A stretch of DNA of 55,581 nt, taken from positions 1-55,581 of the forward strand of contig CASGEB010000012.1 of assembly GCA_949300375.1 (NCBI GenBank), read 5' to 3'. The notes under the pieces are model-generated. The model saw nothing but the letters and a program-made list of their open reading frames with translations. It was not told the origin of the DNA and did not search any database. The translations under genes and the position numbers were made by a program. Numbering within the stretch: position 1 is the first letter of the stretch; every line of letters begins with the position of its first letter. Shown piece by piece: positions 1 to 9,964 of this stretch. The DNA is from an uncultured Pseudomonadota bacterium (GTDB lineage Bacteria; Pseudomonadota; Alphaproteobacteria; RF32; CAG-239).

Positions 1-153
1 ATCTATTTGATCATAGGCCGTAAAGCTCGCTCCGCCTTCTTCCGCCAATACTTTCGTGATTGCTGCTGTCAATGTCGTCTTGCCGTGGTCTACGTGACCA
101 ATCGTTCCGATATTGCAGTGCGGTTTCGTCCGCTCAAACTTCTCTTTTGCCAT
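1..153 (-). CDS. tuf: Elongation factor Tu, N-terminal part (window edge)
   Basis: These are the first 51 codons of EF-Tu, running off the left edge. The protein begins [20 protein letters not shown] and carries the P-loop GHVDHGKT at residues 18-25, the G1 motif of translational GTPases that deliver aminoacyl-tRNA to the ribosome. The ATG at 151-153 has a GGAG ribosome site just upstream. It lies downstream of fusA in the usual str-operon order rpsL-rpsG-fusA-tuf, with a 173-bp spacer. A second tuf end lies at the right edge of the window. Identity is certain; the remainder is outside. Confidence 0.97.
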   Translation of the reverse strand, partial: MAKEKFERTKPHCNIGTIGHVDHGKTTLTAAITKVLAEEGGASFTAYDQID

Positions 154-326
154 TTAGATTTACTCCAAATAAAAAAATTATGTATTAAAATAAATTTAGT
201 ATTCTTCATTTTTAAGGAGGAAGATAAAGTGGTTTCGAGCGGCGGTAAAAAATTCAATGTACACAAACGCACATAAATTTTTACCGACCGCATAAAACCG
301 CTTTAGATTTCCCTTAAAATGGAAAA
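154..326 (-). other. fusA-tuf spacer with hairpin
   Basis: This 173-bp non-coding spacer separates fusA from tuf. It contains an inverted repeat at 243-286 (annotated separately) and no convincing promoter or strong terminator, so tuf is probably at least partly read through from the rpsL promoter. Confidence 0.5.
243..286 (-). other. TGTAC-type hairpin, fusA-tuf spacer
   Basis: Left arm CGGTAAAAAATT (243-254) pairs with AATTTTTACCG (276-286) with one bulged A. The loop side holds TGTAC (258-262) opposite GCACAT (269-274). It has the same architecture as hairpins after rplL, between rplJ and rplL, between rplA and rplJ, and after the other tuf: variable outer stem, TGTAC, 5-6 nt loop, GTACA-like complement. 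The inner pairing is imperfect in this copy. Confidence 0.5.
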
Positions 327-2402
327 TTATGCGTTTTTGGCTTTCACCTTCTCAGCCACCTCTCTCGGAACTTCGGCATAATGATCGAAGACCATGGTAA
401 ACTGAGCACGTCCTTGAGACAAAGAACGCAATGTATTTACATAACCGAACATATTGGCCAGAGGAACACTCGCATCAACAACGCGGGCATTGGCTCTCTG
501 ATCCATACCGCTCACCAAACCGCGGCGGGAGTTCAGGTCACCGATAATATCACCCATATATTCTTCAGGGGTAACAACTTCAACCTTCATAATCGGCTCC
601 AACAGTCTCGGTTCTGCCTGACGCATACCTTCACGGAAAGCAGCGCGGGCAGCAATCTCAAAGCACATAACGTTAGAGTCGACTTCGTGATATGCGCCGT
701 CATAAAGGTTTGCTTTAACACCGGTTACCGGATATCCGGCCAACACGCCGGCATCCATTGCGGAACGCAGACCTTTTTCAACACCCGGAATATATTCTTT
801 CGGAACATTACCGCCGACAACAGTATTTTCAAACTCAAAACCATTATAACCTTCAATCGGTTCAAATCTGATTTTGACTTTTGCAAACTGTCCGGCGCCG
901 CCGGATTGTTTCTTGTGGGTATATTCGATATCACAAGGCTTGGTAATGGTTTCGCGATAAGCAACCTGAGGTTCACCGACATTGGCCTCGACTTTGAATT
1001 CGCGGCGCAGACGGTCAACAATAATATCAAGGTGCAATTCGCCCATACCTTTAATGATGGTTTGTCCGGAATCCGGATCGGAAGAAACTTTGAAAGACGG
1101 ATCTTCCATAGCCAGACGAGACAAAGCCAAACCCATTTTTTCAATATCTGCTTTGGTTTTCGGTTCAACGGCCAACTCAATAACCGGATCCGGAAATTCC
1201 ATATTTTCCAGAACAATCGGATGAGCCTGATCGCACAAAGTATCACCGGTTGTGGTATCTTTCAAACCTGCCAAAGCAACGATATCGCCGGCATTAGCCT
1301 CTTTAAGCTCTTCACGCTTATTGGCATGCATCAAAAGCATACGACCGACGCGTTCCTTTTTGTCTTTTACCGAATTGTAAATATAAGAACCGGCAGACAT
1401 GGTACCGGAATAAATACGGGTAAAAGTCAAAGAGCCGACAAACGGGTCGTTCATAATCTTAAAGGCCAAAGCAGACAACGGCTCGCTGTCAGAAGGTTTG
1501 CGGCTGATGACTTCACTCGTTCCCGGTTTAACGCCTTCAACGGCGGGAATATCAACCGGAGACGGCAAAAAGTCAATAACAGCATCCAACAACGGCTGAA
1601 CGCCTTTGTTTTTGAAAGCCGTTCCGCACAAAACCGGAACAAAGTCTTGAGAAATCGTACCTTTACGGATACATTTCTTCAAAGTCTCAACAGAAACTTC
1701 CTTGCCTTCCAGATAATCTTCCATTGCCTGTTCATCTTCTTCAACAGCCATTTCAATCAGTTGATGATGATATTCTTCGGCTCTGTCTTTAAGTTCAGCA
1801 GGAATTTCGGTAACATCAATCGGAGAGTCGGGATCATCGCCGGTATAAATAACGGCTTTCATCGCAATCAAATCGATAATACCCTTAAAAGAAGCTTCAG
1901 CGCCGATTGGCAGCTGAATAGCCATCGGGCGGGCGCCCAGACGATCTTTGATCATCTCCAGGCAGCGATAGAAATTTGCGCCGATACGATCCATTTTATT
2001 GCAGAAACAAATACGGGGAACACCATACTTATCTGCCTGTCTCCAAACGGTTTCGGACTGAGGTTCAACACCGGCAACCGAATCAAATACGGTTATGGCG
2101 CCGTCCAAAACGCGCAAAGAACGCTCAACTTCAACGGTAAAGTCAACGTGTCCCGGCGTATCAATAATATTAATACGGTGGTTTTTCCAAAAACAGGTTG
2201 TTGCCGCAGACGTAATGGTAATACCGCGTTCCTGTTCCTGTTCCATCCAGTCCATTGTGGCTGCACCGTCATGAGTTTCGCCGATTTTGTGGTTTTGACC
2301 GGTATAATACAGAATGCGTTCGGTAGTCGTTGTTTTACCGGCATCAATATGAGCCATAATACCGATGTTTCTGTACATTTCCAATTTATGTGTACGAGCC
2401 AT
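327..2402 (-). CDS. fusA: Elongation factor G
   Basis: EF-G is the GTPase that drives tRNA-mRNA translocation and, with RRF, ribosome recycling. The 691-aa length is normal. The G1 motif AHIDAGKT is at residues 17-24, followed by the G3 motif DTPGHVDFT and the NKMD G4 motif. Domain II, III, IV and V sequences then run to the end, with no break. It follows rpsG after 18 bp on the same strand, so it belongs to the str operon. Identity is certain from full-length family resemblance. Confidence 0.98.
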   Translation of the reverse strand: MARTHKLEMYRNIGIMAHIDAGKTTTTERILYYTGQNHKIGETHDGAATMDWMEQEQERGITITSAATTCFWKNHRINIIDTPGHVDFTVEVERSLRVLDGAITVFDSVAGVEPQSETVWRQADKYGVPRICFCNKMDRIGANFYRCLEMIKDRLGARPMAIQLPIGAEASFKGIIDLIAMKAVIYTGDDPDSPIDVTEIPAELKDRAEEYHHQLIEMAVEEDEQAMEDYLEGKEVSVETLKKCIRKGTISQDFVPVLCGTAFKNKGVQPLLDAVIDFLPSPVDIPAVEGVKPGTSEVISRKPSDSEPLSALAFKIMNDPFVGSLTFTRIYSGTMSAGSYIYNSVKDKKERVGRMLLMHANKREELKEANAGDIVALAGLKDTTTGDTLCDQAHPIVLENMEFPDPVIELAVEPKTKADIEKMGLALSRLAMEDPSFKVSSDPDSGQTIIKGMGELHLDIIVDRLRREFKVEANVGEPQVAYRETITKPCDIEYTHKKQSGGAGQFAKVKIRFEPIEGYNGFEFENTVVGGNVPKEYIPGVEKGLRSAMDAGVLAGYPVTGVKANLYDGAYHEVDSNVMCFEIAARAAFREGMRQAEPRLLEPIMKVEVVTPEEYMGDIIGDLNSRRGLVSGMDQRANARVVDASVPLANMFGYVNTLRSLSQGRAQFTMVFDHYAEVPREVAEKVKAKNA

Positions 2403-2420
2403 TGTTTTTTATCCCCTGTA

Positions 2421-2894
<474 letters not shown>

Positions 2895-2903
2895 TCATTT
2901 CTC

Positions 2904-3275
2904 CTATTTAGGTCTCTTTGCGCCGTACAGAGAACGACGTTGACGACGTTTGGCAACACCTTGGGTATCCAAAGTACCGCGGATGATATGATAACGAACA
3001 CCAGGCAAGTCTTTTACACGGCCTCCTCTAATCAGCACCACTGAGTGTTCTTGCAGGTTATGACCTTCACCAGGGATATAGCTGATTACTTCAAAGCCGT
3101 TTGTCAAGCGGATACGTGCCACTTTACGCAACGCAGAGTTCGGTTTTTTCGGGGTCGTTGTATAAACCCTCGTGCAAACACCGCGTTTTTGTGGACAAGC
3201 TTTCAAAGCCGGAACTTTGTTTCTTTTCACTTTGGGTGTTCGTGATTTACGAATTAACTGATTAATTGTAGGCAT
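2904..3275 (-). CDS. rpsL: 30S ribosomal protein S12
   Basis: S12 sits at the decoding centre and controls accuracy. The 123-aa product starts [12 protein letters not shown]. The ATG at 3273-3275 is preceded by AAGGAAAT at a proper distance, so it is preferred to an upstream in-frame start that would add 19 unrelated residues. The [14 protein letters not shown] and [13 protein letters not shown] segments carry the lysines where streptomycin-resistance substitutions are known in other species; both are wild-type lysine here. It is the first gene of the str operon. Confidence 0.97.
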   Translation of the reverse strand: MPTINQLIRKSRTPKVKRNKVPALKACPQKRGVCTRVYTTTPKKPNSALRKVARIRLTNGFEVISYIPGEGHNLQEHSVVLIRGGRVKDLPGVRYHIIRGTLDTQGVAKRRQRRSLYGAKRPK

Positions 3276-3676
3276 CACTAATTTCCTTAAATTAAATAAA
3301 ATTAAACTCCTCGCCTGAGAGTCTCCGGGCACACTGAACCCTTCGTTCTCAAATGAGTCTCGGCATACTAGAATCAGTTCCCCCGAAAGTCAACCCCATT
3401 TTTGCAATTTTTTTACATTTGAGTCTAAAAGGCATTTACTTTTGTTTAACGTTTGAACATATCCGAGTCGGAAAAGCTTTGGAAAGATTCGGAAAGAAAA
3501 ATTTTCACTTTTGGCTGCGGCTAAAAAATTTTGAGTCAAATTAAGTCCACAAAAATCAGGATTTTCTCAGTCGCTCTGGTCTGTTTTTTGCATAACGAGC
3601 AAAAATGTCTTGCAATCTCCGACATAAAATAATACCCTCGCAGTCATAATGCAACATAATGAAGGACTGTAAACTT
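3276..3676. other. Divergent rpsL/kdsD intergenic region rich in GANTC
   Basis: This 400-bp non-coding stretch lies between the divergent rpsL and kdsD genes. Besides the rpsL promoter it holds seven GANTC pentamers (3319, 3355, 3371, 3421, 3465, 3486, 3533), the site methylated by CcrM in alphaproteobacteria. I see no RNA gene and only a weak candidate promoter for kdsD. Confidence 0.6.
3365..3393 (-). promoter_or_regulatory. Promoter of rpsL-rpsG-fusA(-tuf)
   Basis: On the minus strand TTGACT (3388-3393) and TAGTAT (3365-3370) are separated by exactly 17 nt, a near-consensus housekeeping promoter about 90 nt upstream of rpsL. GANTC sites overlap the spacer (3371-3375) and lie just downstream (3355-3359). 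Confidence 0.75.
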
Positions 3677-4636
3677 ATGACACGAGAAGAGGATTTGCTG
3701 TCGGCTCGACGCACCATCGAAAAAGAAATTGACACGTTGAAAGTACTGGAAAACGAAATCAGCGACAGCCTTTCCGCAGCACTTGACCTGATGCAGAAAA
3801 CCAAAGGCCGCGTAATTGTTACCGGAATGGGAAAATCCGGTCATATCGGAAGCAAAATCGCTGCGACTTTAGCCTCCACCGGAACGCCGTCTTTTTTTGT
3901 GCATCCCGGGGAAGCCAGCCACGGCGACTTGGGAATGCTGACAGAAGAAGATGTCGTTCTTGCCATTTCCAATTCCGGCGAAACCAAAGAACTTTCTGAT
4001 ATAGTCCTTTACTGCAAACGCTATGGCATACCGTTGATCGCCATAACCAAAAACCCGCAAAGCACTTTGGGCAAAGCCGGCGACATTGTGCTTAAGCTTC
4101 CGGACAACGGCGAAGCCTGCCCGCTCGGATTGGCGCCGACATCCTCCACAACAGCGACTTTAGTCCTCGGCGACATCCTTGCTATCACATTACTTGAACG
4201 CAAAGGCTTTACCAAAACAGACTTTCGTCAACGGCATCCTGGCGGAAAACTTGGAGCGTTTTTACAAAAAGTTGCCGATCTGATGCACAAGGGCGATGAA
4301 ATCCCGCTGATTCCGGAAACGGCTTCTATAGAGGAAGCTTTATTAACCATGACATCCAAAATGCTTGGCTGCGTCGGCATCATAAACAGCAGCGGCTGTC
4401 TGGAAGGCATCATTACTGACGGAGACCTGCGCCGTTGTATGAGCGCCGATATTTTTAGCAAAAAAGCCACGGATATTATGACCCGCAATCCTAAAACGAT
4501 TGACGGCGACGCACTGGTGGCCGAAGCCCTTAAACTAATGAACGAAAAAAGCATCACACAGCTTTTTATCTTAAAAGACCAAAAACCAATTGGAATTTTG
4601 CATATGCACGACTGCCTGCGCATCGGAGTGGCATAA
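3677..4636 (+). CDS. kdsD: Arabinose-5-phosphate isomerase (KdsD/KpsF/GutQ)
   Basis: It interconverts ribulose-5-phosphate and arabinose-5-phosphate, the first step to Kdo for lipopolysaccharide. The protein has an N-terminal SIS sugar-phosphate isomerase domain (about residues 30-165, with GMGKSGHIGSK and the SNSGET motif) and two C-terminal CBS domains (about 205-319), the full-length architecture. The ATG at 3677 has AAGGAC nine bases upstream, so it is chosen over the ATG at 3659, which would add six residues. It leads the lptC-lptA-lptB-rpoN block. The phosphatase gene kdsC, which often follows kdsD, is absent here. Confidence 0.95.
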   Translation: MTREEDLLSARRTIEKEIDTLKVLENEISDSLSAALDLMQKTKGRVIVTGMGKSGHIGSKIAATLASTGTPSFFVHPGEASHGDLGMLTEEDVVLAISNSGETKELSDIVLYCKRYGIPLIAITKNPQSTLGKAGDIVLKLPDNGEACPLGLAPTSSTTATLVLGDILAITLLERKGFTKTDFRQRHPGGKLGAFLQKVADLMHKGDEIPLIPETASIEEALLTMTSKMLGCVGIINSSGCLEGIITDGDLRRCMSADIFSKKATDIMTRNPKTIDGDALVAEALKLMNEKSITQLFILKDQKPIGILHMHDCLRIGVA

Positions 4637-4637
4637 C

Positions 4638-5312
4638 TTGTCGGATACGCAAAAACTGGATAAATATTTTTATCAGGATACCGCTGCTCCGGCTCGTCCG
4701 AAAAGCGCCGAAAACGCACATACCCGTTTGATCCGGCTTGCAAAACTTTTGTTGCCGGGAACAGCCGCATTGCTGATAAGCCTTCTGCTCATCTTTCCCA
4801 AACTAAAACAACAGACTTATGACATCAAATTAGATATCACGCGTCCCAAAAGCGGCGAACTGGAAAAGCTCCATATGGAAAAAACCACTTTCTATATCAC
4901 AGACAAAAACAATCGGGTAACCAACCTGACGGCCGCCAATATCGATGAAACCTCCCCCGGCTCAAAACTGATAAAGCTAAACCGGCCGGAAGGAATTATC
5001 CCAAACGGCGATACAACCTGGATTAACATCAAATCGCCAACCGGATTTTTTAATCAGACTGAAAACGTTTTAAGATTGACCGACGGTGTAGAAATGTTTT
5101 ACAGCGACGGAATGACGGTCAATACGTTTGAAACAAAATTCAATTTTACAACATCTGTCGGCAGCGGCCGCAGCCATGTAAGCGGTCAGGGAATCTTCGG
5201 GGACATAGAGGCCGAAGGCTTTGACTTATATAACAAAACCGGTGTTTTGGTCTTTATTGGCCCTGCAGATTTAAAAATCAGAGAAGAAAGTTTTAAATCG
5301 GAGAAACAATAA
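4638..5312 (+). CDS. lptC: LPS export protein LptC (TTG start)
   Basis: LptC is the bitopic inner-membrane part of the Lpt bridge that passes LPS from LptB2FG to LptA. The product is about 224 aa, with a cytosolic N-terminus, one transmembrane segment (about residues 45-63, leucine-rich) and a periplasmic beta-jellyroll region. The reading frame has no ATG after kdsD; the TTG at 4638-4640, one base after the kdsD stop and preceded by GGAG, is the most credible start. An ATG at 4590 would overlap kdsD by 47 nt. Its last base overlaps lptA, indicating translational coupling. Confidence 0.88.
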   Translation: MSDTQKLDKYFYQDTAAPARPKSAENAHTRLIRLAKLLLPGTAALLISLLLIFPKLKQQTYDIKLDITRPKSGELEKLHMEKTTFYITDKNNRVTNLTAANIDETSPGSKLIKLNRPEGIIPNGDTTWINIKSPTGFFNQTENVLRLTDGVEMFYSDGMTVNTFETKFNFTTSVGSGRSHVSGQGIFGDIEAEGFDLYNKTGVLVFIGPADLKIREESFKSEKQ

Positions 5313-6139
5313 TGCATAAGCTATTATCCTTCACGGCCGTTTTGAGCGTTCTGTTTTTTATCCCGGCGGCGGCAGCCGAAGAAATCGACATCCACGCCGA
5401 TAACAAAGTGGAATGGCATTCCAAAGAACAAAAAATGGTGGCCGTCGGCAATGCCGTCGCCAGCAAAAAAGATATGAGCATTCGGGCGCAGGAGTTGACA
5501 GCATATTATCAAAAGGTTCCGTCTACCGGCAAACAGCAGATTTCCAAAGTCCTCGCCAAAGATAACGTTATTATGAAGTCGGGAAAATCCTCCGCTTACG
5601 GAGACAATATGGACTATGACCTGATTGCCGACAAAGCCGTTTTACAGGGCAGGCCGGCAAAAGTAAAAACCGAAACCGACACCATTACGGCCGAAGACCA
5701 TATTACTTATTATCCGTCTCAGCAAAAAGCCGTTGCGGAAGGCAGCGTGTTTGCCACCAACGGCGAAAGCAGGATTTATTCAGACAGTATGATTGCTTAT
5801 TTTGAAAAAGACGCGGCCGGAAAAACAACCATAAAACAAGTTAAAGTTTTCGGAAACGTAAAAATCCTGACCAAAGACGGAACTGTCTGGGCCGACCGGG
5901 GAACTTACCTGCCCAAACAAGGGCTGATCAAGCTCTATGACAACATTACGCTGGATCAAAACGGCAACAAACTGCACGGCGACCTTGCGGAAACAAATTT
6001 AAACACCGGCATCAGCAAAATGCTAACGGCCCCCGGCGCAAAAAAACGCGTTACCGGCGTCTTTATAGAAAAATCCAAAGAAAAAGACACCCCAAAAACA
6101 TCAATCCCGGCAGCGGAGGAAAAAAAAGATGTCCAATAA
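5312..6139 (+). CDS. lptA: LPS transport periplasmic protein LptA
   Basis: LptA forms the periplasmic bridge of LPS export. The 275-aa protein begins with a signal peptide (MHKLLSFTAVLSVLFFIPAA, cleaved near AAA-E) and continues with OstA/LptA-type repeats such as IDIHADNKVEWHSKEQ and YGDNMDYDLIADKAV. It is longer than the E. coli form because of additional beta-repeat sequence and a polar lysine-rich tail. It overlaps lptC by one base and lptB by 11 bases, an operon signature. Confidence 0.93.
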   Translation: MHKLLSFTAVLSVLFFIPAAAAEEIDIHADNKVEWHSKEQKMVAVGNAVASKKDMSIRAQELTAYYQKVPSTGKQQISKVLAKDNVIMKSGKSSAYGDNMDYDLIADKAVLQGRPAKVKTETDTITAEDHITYYPSQQKAVAEGSVFATNGESRIYSDSMIAYFEKDAAGKTTIKQVKVFGNVKILTKDGTVWADRGTYLPKQGLIKLYDNITLDQNGNKLHGDLAETNLNTGISKMLTAPGAKKRVTGVFIEKSKEKDTPKTSIPAAEEKKDVQ

Positions 6140-6869
6140 CTACAGCGATTCCAAACTGGAAATCTTCAACATCGGAAAAAAATACAAAAACCGTCCGGTA
6201 TTGCGCAACGTTTCCCTTAACGTCCGCCGCGGCGAAGCCGTAGGATTGCTCGGGCCGAACGGAGCCGGAAAGACCACCTGTTTTTACTGCGTAACCGGAT
6301 TGATTACGCCGGATTACGGTGATGTTCATATTGACGGCAAAGACATTACCAATCTGCCGATGTACCGCCGTGCCAGAATGGGGATCGGCTACCTGCCGCA
6401 AGAAGCGTCTATCTTTCGTTCACTGTCGGTAGAAGACAATATCAAGGCGATTCTGGAACTGGTTGTGGATGATGAAAGCCAGCGGGAAAATATGCTGGAA
6501 GAACTATTGTCCGAATTTTCAATCTCCCATTTGCGCAAATCCCCGGCTATTGCCCTGTCGGGCGGCGAACGCAGGCGTCTGGAAATTGCCCGCGCTTTGG
6601 CCAGCCAGCCGAATTTCATCTTGTTAGACGAACCTCTGGCCGGTATTGACCCGATTGCCGTCGGAGAAATCCGCAATCTGGTTTCTCAACTCAAACACCG
6701 CGGTCTCGGCGTTTTGATTACCGACCACAATGTCCGCGAAACTCTTGATATTACGGACAGAGCTTATATCTTACATGGCGGCACCGTTTTAATGGAAGGT
6801 ACGCCGGAAGAAATTATCGCCAATAAAGAAGTCAGAAAAGTTTACCTGGGCGATAATTTCTCAATGTAA
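6129..6869 (+). CDS. lptB: LPS export ABC transporter ATP-binding protein LptB
   Basis: LptB is the ATPase that powers LPS extraction from the inner membrane. The 246-aa protein has Walker A GPNGAGKT at residues 42-49, the Q-loop LPQEASIFRSLS, the ABC signature LSGGERRRLEIARAL, Walker B ILLDEPLAGID and a DHNVRETL H-loop, all intact. It overlaps lptA and is followed by rpoN after 13 bp, the classic proteobacterial lptB-rpoN order. lptF and lptG are not in the window. Confidence 0.97.
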   Translation: MSNNYSDSKLEIFNIGKKYKNRPVLRNVSLNVRRGEAVGLLGPNGAGKTTCFYCVTGLITPDYGDVHIDGKDITNLPMYRRARMGIGYLPQEASIFRSLSVEDNIKAILELVVDDESQRENMLEELLSEFSISHLRKSPAIALSGGERRRLEIARALASQPNFILLDEPLAGIDPIAVGEIRNLVSQLKHRGLGVLITDHNVRETLDITDRAYILHGGTVLMEGTPEEIIANKEVRKVYLGDNFSM

Positions 6870-6882
6870 GAGGAATTGATTA

Positions 6883-8364
6883 ATGGCCGTAACTCCGCAT
6901 TTAGACCTGAAACAGACGCAGTCTCTGGTAATGACGCCGGAACTGCGCCGGGCAATCAATCTGCTTCAGGCTTCAAATCTGGAACTCAGCGCCCTGATAG
7001 AAAAAGAACTGGAACAAAATCCGCTGTTGGAGCGGGAAGACGACGGACAAAACCTTCTGCCGGAAACGGAGATTCCGACAATAGACGACTACCCGCAGAC
7101 AAGTTCTTCGGAATTGGAAGAGCCATCGGAAACCCGGGACGGAGAAACGGAATGCGATGACTTCGGCAGCGACCGAGAAGGTTATGACGACGCTGAAGGC
7201 CAATATGACTGGCAGGACTATGCCTTGTCCAAAACCCGCAGAGACGATGCCGATTATGATTTTTTCGAACAAAAACTCTCAGACGAAAAATCTCTTTACC
7301 GGCTTTTGGAAGAACAAATCTCCCAAAATTTTTCCCATCCAAAAGAAAGGGCCGTTGCCCTAAATCTGGTTGAACATTTGGACGATGCCGGCTACTTCCG
7401 GGGCAATCTGTCGGAAATTTCCCAAAAGTTAAAAATTCCCCGCGGCTTTGCCGAACAGATTTTAAAAAAAATGCAAGATTTTGAACCGTCCGGCATCTTT
7501 GCCTGTTCTCTGGCCGAATGCCTGAAAATCCAGTTAAAAGATATAGACCGGCTGGATCCTGTTGCAGAAAAAGTCTTAAATAACCTGCCGCTACTCGGAG
7601 AAAAAAAATTTGCCGAACTAAAAAAAATCTGCTTGATTGATGACGAAGACCTGGCTTCCGTTTTGGCAGATATTAAAGCGCTCAATCCCAAACCGGCAGC
7701 CCGGTACCACCATGATTTGACCTCTTATATCATTCCCGACGTTTTCGTCCGCCGCAAAAAAGACGGATCCTATCTGGTCGAGCTGAACAATATGTCCCTG
7801 CCGAGAGTATTAATCAATCAGCAATATTATTCAGAAGTCAAAAACAAAGGCAATAAAGAAGAACGCCGTTACCTCAAACAACAACTCGGCAGTGCCGGTT
7901 TTCTGGTCAGAGCCTTGCGGCAGCGCGCCGAAACAATCTTACGCGTCAGCGAAGAAATCGTCAAAAATCAATATGATTTTTTTGAAAAAGGCATAGACTT
8001 CCTGCGTCCGATGCAGCTTAAAAACATCGCGGAACAGGTTGAAATGCACGAAAGCACCGTCAGCCGCGTTACGACCAACAAATATATGCATACACCGCTC
8101 GGCCTGTTTGAACTAAAATACTTTTTCACCAACGCCGCCGGAAGCTATGTCGGAGACGAAGGCACGTCAACGCTGACCATCAAACACAAAATAAAAAAGA
8201 TGATTGAAGAAGAAAAGGCCGATAATATTCTTTCTGACGACCAAATCGTTGCGCTGCTTGGGCAAAGCGGCATAAAAATCGCCCGCCGGACGGTTGCCAA
8301 ATACCGCGACCAACTCGGCATAGCCTCATCCGCCGTCCGCAGAAAACAAAAAACAACGCCATAA
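6883..8364 (+). CDS. rpoN: RNA polymerase sigma-54 factor
   Basis: RpoN directs RNA polymerase to -24/-12 promoters that need enhancer-binding ATPases. The 493-aa protein has the Q/L-rich region I (residues 1-50), an acidic region II (about 55-125), the core-binding domain, the HTH region (KNIAEQVEMHESTVSRV) and the C-terminal RpoN box ARRTVAKYRDQLGI. It sits between lptB and hpf-ptsN, as in most Proteobacteria. No enhancer-binding regulator gene is found in this window. Confidence 0.97.
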   Translation: MAVTPHLDLKQTQSLVMTPELRRAINLLQASNLELSALIEKELEQNPLLEREDDGQNLLPETEIPTIDDYPQTSSSELEEPSETRDGETECDDFGSDREGYDDAEGQYDWQDYALSKTRRDDADYDFFEQKLSDEKSLYRLLEEQISQNFSHPKERAVALNLVEHLDDAGYFRGNLSEISQKLKIPRGFAEQILKKMQDFEPSGIFACSLAECLKIQLKDIDRLDPVAEKVLNNLPLLGEKKFAELKKICLIDDEDLASVLADIKALNPKPAARYHHDLTSYIIPDVFVRRKKDGSYLVELNNMSLPRVLINQQYYSEVKNKGNKEERRYLKQQLGSAGFLVRALRQRAETILRVSEEIVKNQYDFFEKGIDFLRPMQLKNIAEQVEMHESTVSRVTTNKYMHTPLGLFELKYFFTNAAGSYVGDEGTSTLTIKHKIKKMIEEEKADNILSDDQIVALLGQSGIKIARRTVAKYRDQLGIASSAVRRKQKTTP

Positions 8365-8397
8365 CAAAGGCCAAGCCTCAAACGCCAAAGTTTTATA

Positions 8398-8426
8398 TTG
8401 ACTTTTCCCGAAATATGTTATTATCT
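8398..8426 (+). promoter_or_regulatory. Candidate promoter of hpf-ptsN
   Basis: In the 143-bp gap after rpoN, TTGACT at 8398-8403 is followed by TATTAT at 8419-8424 (15-nt spacing) or TTATCT at 8421 (17-nt). It would allow hpf and ptsN to be transcribed separately from rpoN. The -10 assignment is uncertain. Confidence 0.45.
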
Positions 8427-8507
8427 GATTTTCTGATTGTAATAAGCATTAAACTGAAGTATATTAGTGCTTATAAACATGGTTAATAATATTTGCAAGG
8501 AAAAATT

Positions 8508-9071
8508 ATGAAAATTACATTGACAGGAAAACAAGTAGACATTGGCGACAGACTGCGTTCACATGTTGAAGAAAATATTTTGAACTCTGTAAATAAATAT
8601 TTTAGCGCACCGATCAGCTGCAACGTTTATTTCTCCAAAGAGCGTGATGATTTTTGCGCTGAAGTTACCGTTCATCCTGCCAAAAACATTGTTTTAAAAG
8701 GCAGCGGCGTTGCCGGTGATCCCTACTCTGCATTTGATAATGCCAACGCACATATTGCCACCCGTCTGCGCCGCCATAAAACAAAATTAAATGACCACAA
8801 AGGCAAAACCAGCCTGGCCGAAATTGCCAGTGAAGCCGTTTTCCGCATTGACGAATCACAGGAAGAAATCGACATTGATGACGCTCCGCTGACAATTGCC
8901 GAGGTTGAAGCCAACATCCCGGTATGTACGGTTTCAGAAGCTGTTATGTTTATGGATCTGAACGAAGAATGTGCCTTAATGTTCAGAAACAGCGCCAACG
9001 GCCACATCAGCATGGTATACCGCCGCAAAGACGGCAACATTGGCTGGGTTGAGCCGAAAGCTGAAAATTAA
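8508..9071 (+). CDS. hpf: Ribosome hibernation promoting factor, long form
   Basis: HPF binds the decoding region of idle ribosomes; the long form also drives 100S dimer formation. The 187-aa product has the S30AE fold at residues 1-105 (MKITLTGKQVDIGDRLRSHV) and a C-terminal dimerisation domain (about 125-187, AVMFMDLNEECALMFRNSAN, GHISMVYRRKDGNIGWVEP). The ATG at 8508 with AAGG seven bases upstream is preferred to the in-frame TTG at 8493. The gene lies in the usual rpoN-hpf-ptsN order. Confidence 0.95.
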   Translation: MKITLTGKQVDIGDRLRSHVEENILNSVNKYFSAPISCNVYFSKERDDFCAEVTVHPAKNIVLKGSGVAGDPYSAFDNANAHIATRLRRHKTKLNDHKGKTSLAEIASEAVFRIDESQEEIDIDDAPLTIAEVEANIPVCTVSEAVMFMDLNEECALMFRNSANGHISMVYRRKDGNIGWVEPKAEN

Positions 9072-9098
9072 GTTGAAATAACATAAGGCATACGATTT

Positions 9099-9548
9099 AT
9101 GAAGATTTCAGAAATCATGAATGAAAATTGTATTGTTGTGGGATTAAAAGCTCAGAACAAACGCCAGCTTTTGCAGGAATTAGCCCAAAAAGCGGCTGAA
9201 ATCACCAACATCTCGGAACGGACGATTTTTGACAGCCTCTTGGAACGTGAAAATCTCGGTTCTACCGGTTTTGGCGGCGGAACGGCTCTGCCCCACGCCC
9301 GGATTGCGGAAGCTGAAAAAGTTTGCGGCATCTTTGCTAAACTAAATGCTCCGGTTGATTTTGACACCATCGACGGCAAACCTGTCGATTTAGTTTTTAT
9401 GCTGATTTCTCCGGAAGGCAGCGGCGCAGACCACTTAACAGCTCTGGCAAAAGCCTCCCGCATTCTGAAAGACGAAAACACCTGCGGCAAAATCCGCCAG
9501 ATTTCCCAAAAAGAAGAAATCTATGCCCTGTTAAACAACCAGGATTAA
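9099..9548 (+). CDS. ptsN: Nitrogen PTS system EIIA component
   Basis: PtsN (EIIA-Ntr) is the terminal phospho-acceptor of the regulatory PTS and influences nitrogen, potassium and envelope functions. The 149-aa protein has the phosphorylatable histidine H66 in GTALPHARI and the typical PTS-IIA type-2 fold sequence throughout. It ends the kdsD-to-ptsN block and is followed by a strong terminator. Confidence 0.95.
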   Translation: MKISEIMNENCIVVGLKAQNKRQLLQELAQKAAEITNISERTIFDSLLERENLGSTGFGGGTALPHARIAEAEKVCGIFAKLNAPVDFDTIDGKPVDLVFMLISPEGSGADHLTALAKASRILKDENTCGKIRQISQKEEIYALLNNQD

Positions 9549-9568
9549 CAGTTCTGCCAAAAAAAAAG

Positions 9569-9607
9569 CTCCCGAAAATTGCCATCACAATCTTCGGGAG
9601 TTTTTTT
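9569..9607 (+). terminator. Terminator after ptsN
   Basis: CTCCCGAA (9569-9576) pairs with TTCGGGAG (9593-9600), followed by seven T residues. Confidence 0.9.
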
Positions 9608-9658
9608 GCTGTCCAACTTTTGGGGAACAGATTAGATTACCGGAGTTTTTTTTAGTCC

Positions 9659-9877
9659 TTAATGCACGCTGCATGGTTCCAAATCTCTTTGCCTTGCCAC
9701 AATAAAAGCAAAATCCCGACTGTCTGTTGCTGCAATCCGGGATCCGTCGGCGCCATAAATCACCCACATCTTGTCCCCGTCATAAGTATCATATTTGATA
9801 AAAGCCAGATTATCATCATTCCAACAGCCGTACCAGGCTGCCAATTCTTCCGGACTGAGTTGCATTTCTTTTTTCAT
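9659..9877 (-). CDS. DUF1150 family protein
   Basis: This 72-aa protein ends FAFIVARQRDLEPCSVH. The FxxARQxDLxPxSVH ending is the hallmark of the alphaproteobacterial DUF1150 family, of unknown function. An AGGAAAG ribosome site precedes the ATG. It is a single-gene unit convergent with ptsN and divergent from the histidine kinase gene. In other alphaproteobacteria members often sit beside small heat-shock genes; none is seen here. Confidence 0.8.
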   Translation of the reverse strand: MKKEMQLSPEELAAWYGCWNDDNLAFIKYDTYDGDKMWVIYGADGSRIAATDSRDFAFIVARQRDLEPCSVH

Positions 9878-9964
9878 AATCTTTCCTCTTCATTAACTAT
9901 TCTCCTGTATACTGACAATAAGTTTCTATTTTGTTAAAATTTCGTTTTATTTCGCGAGACGTCA

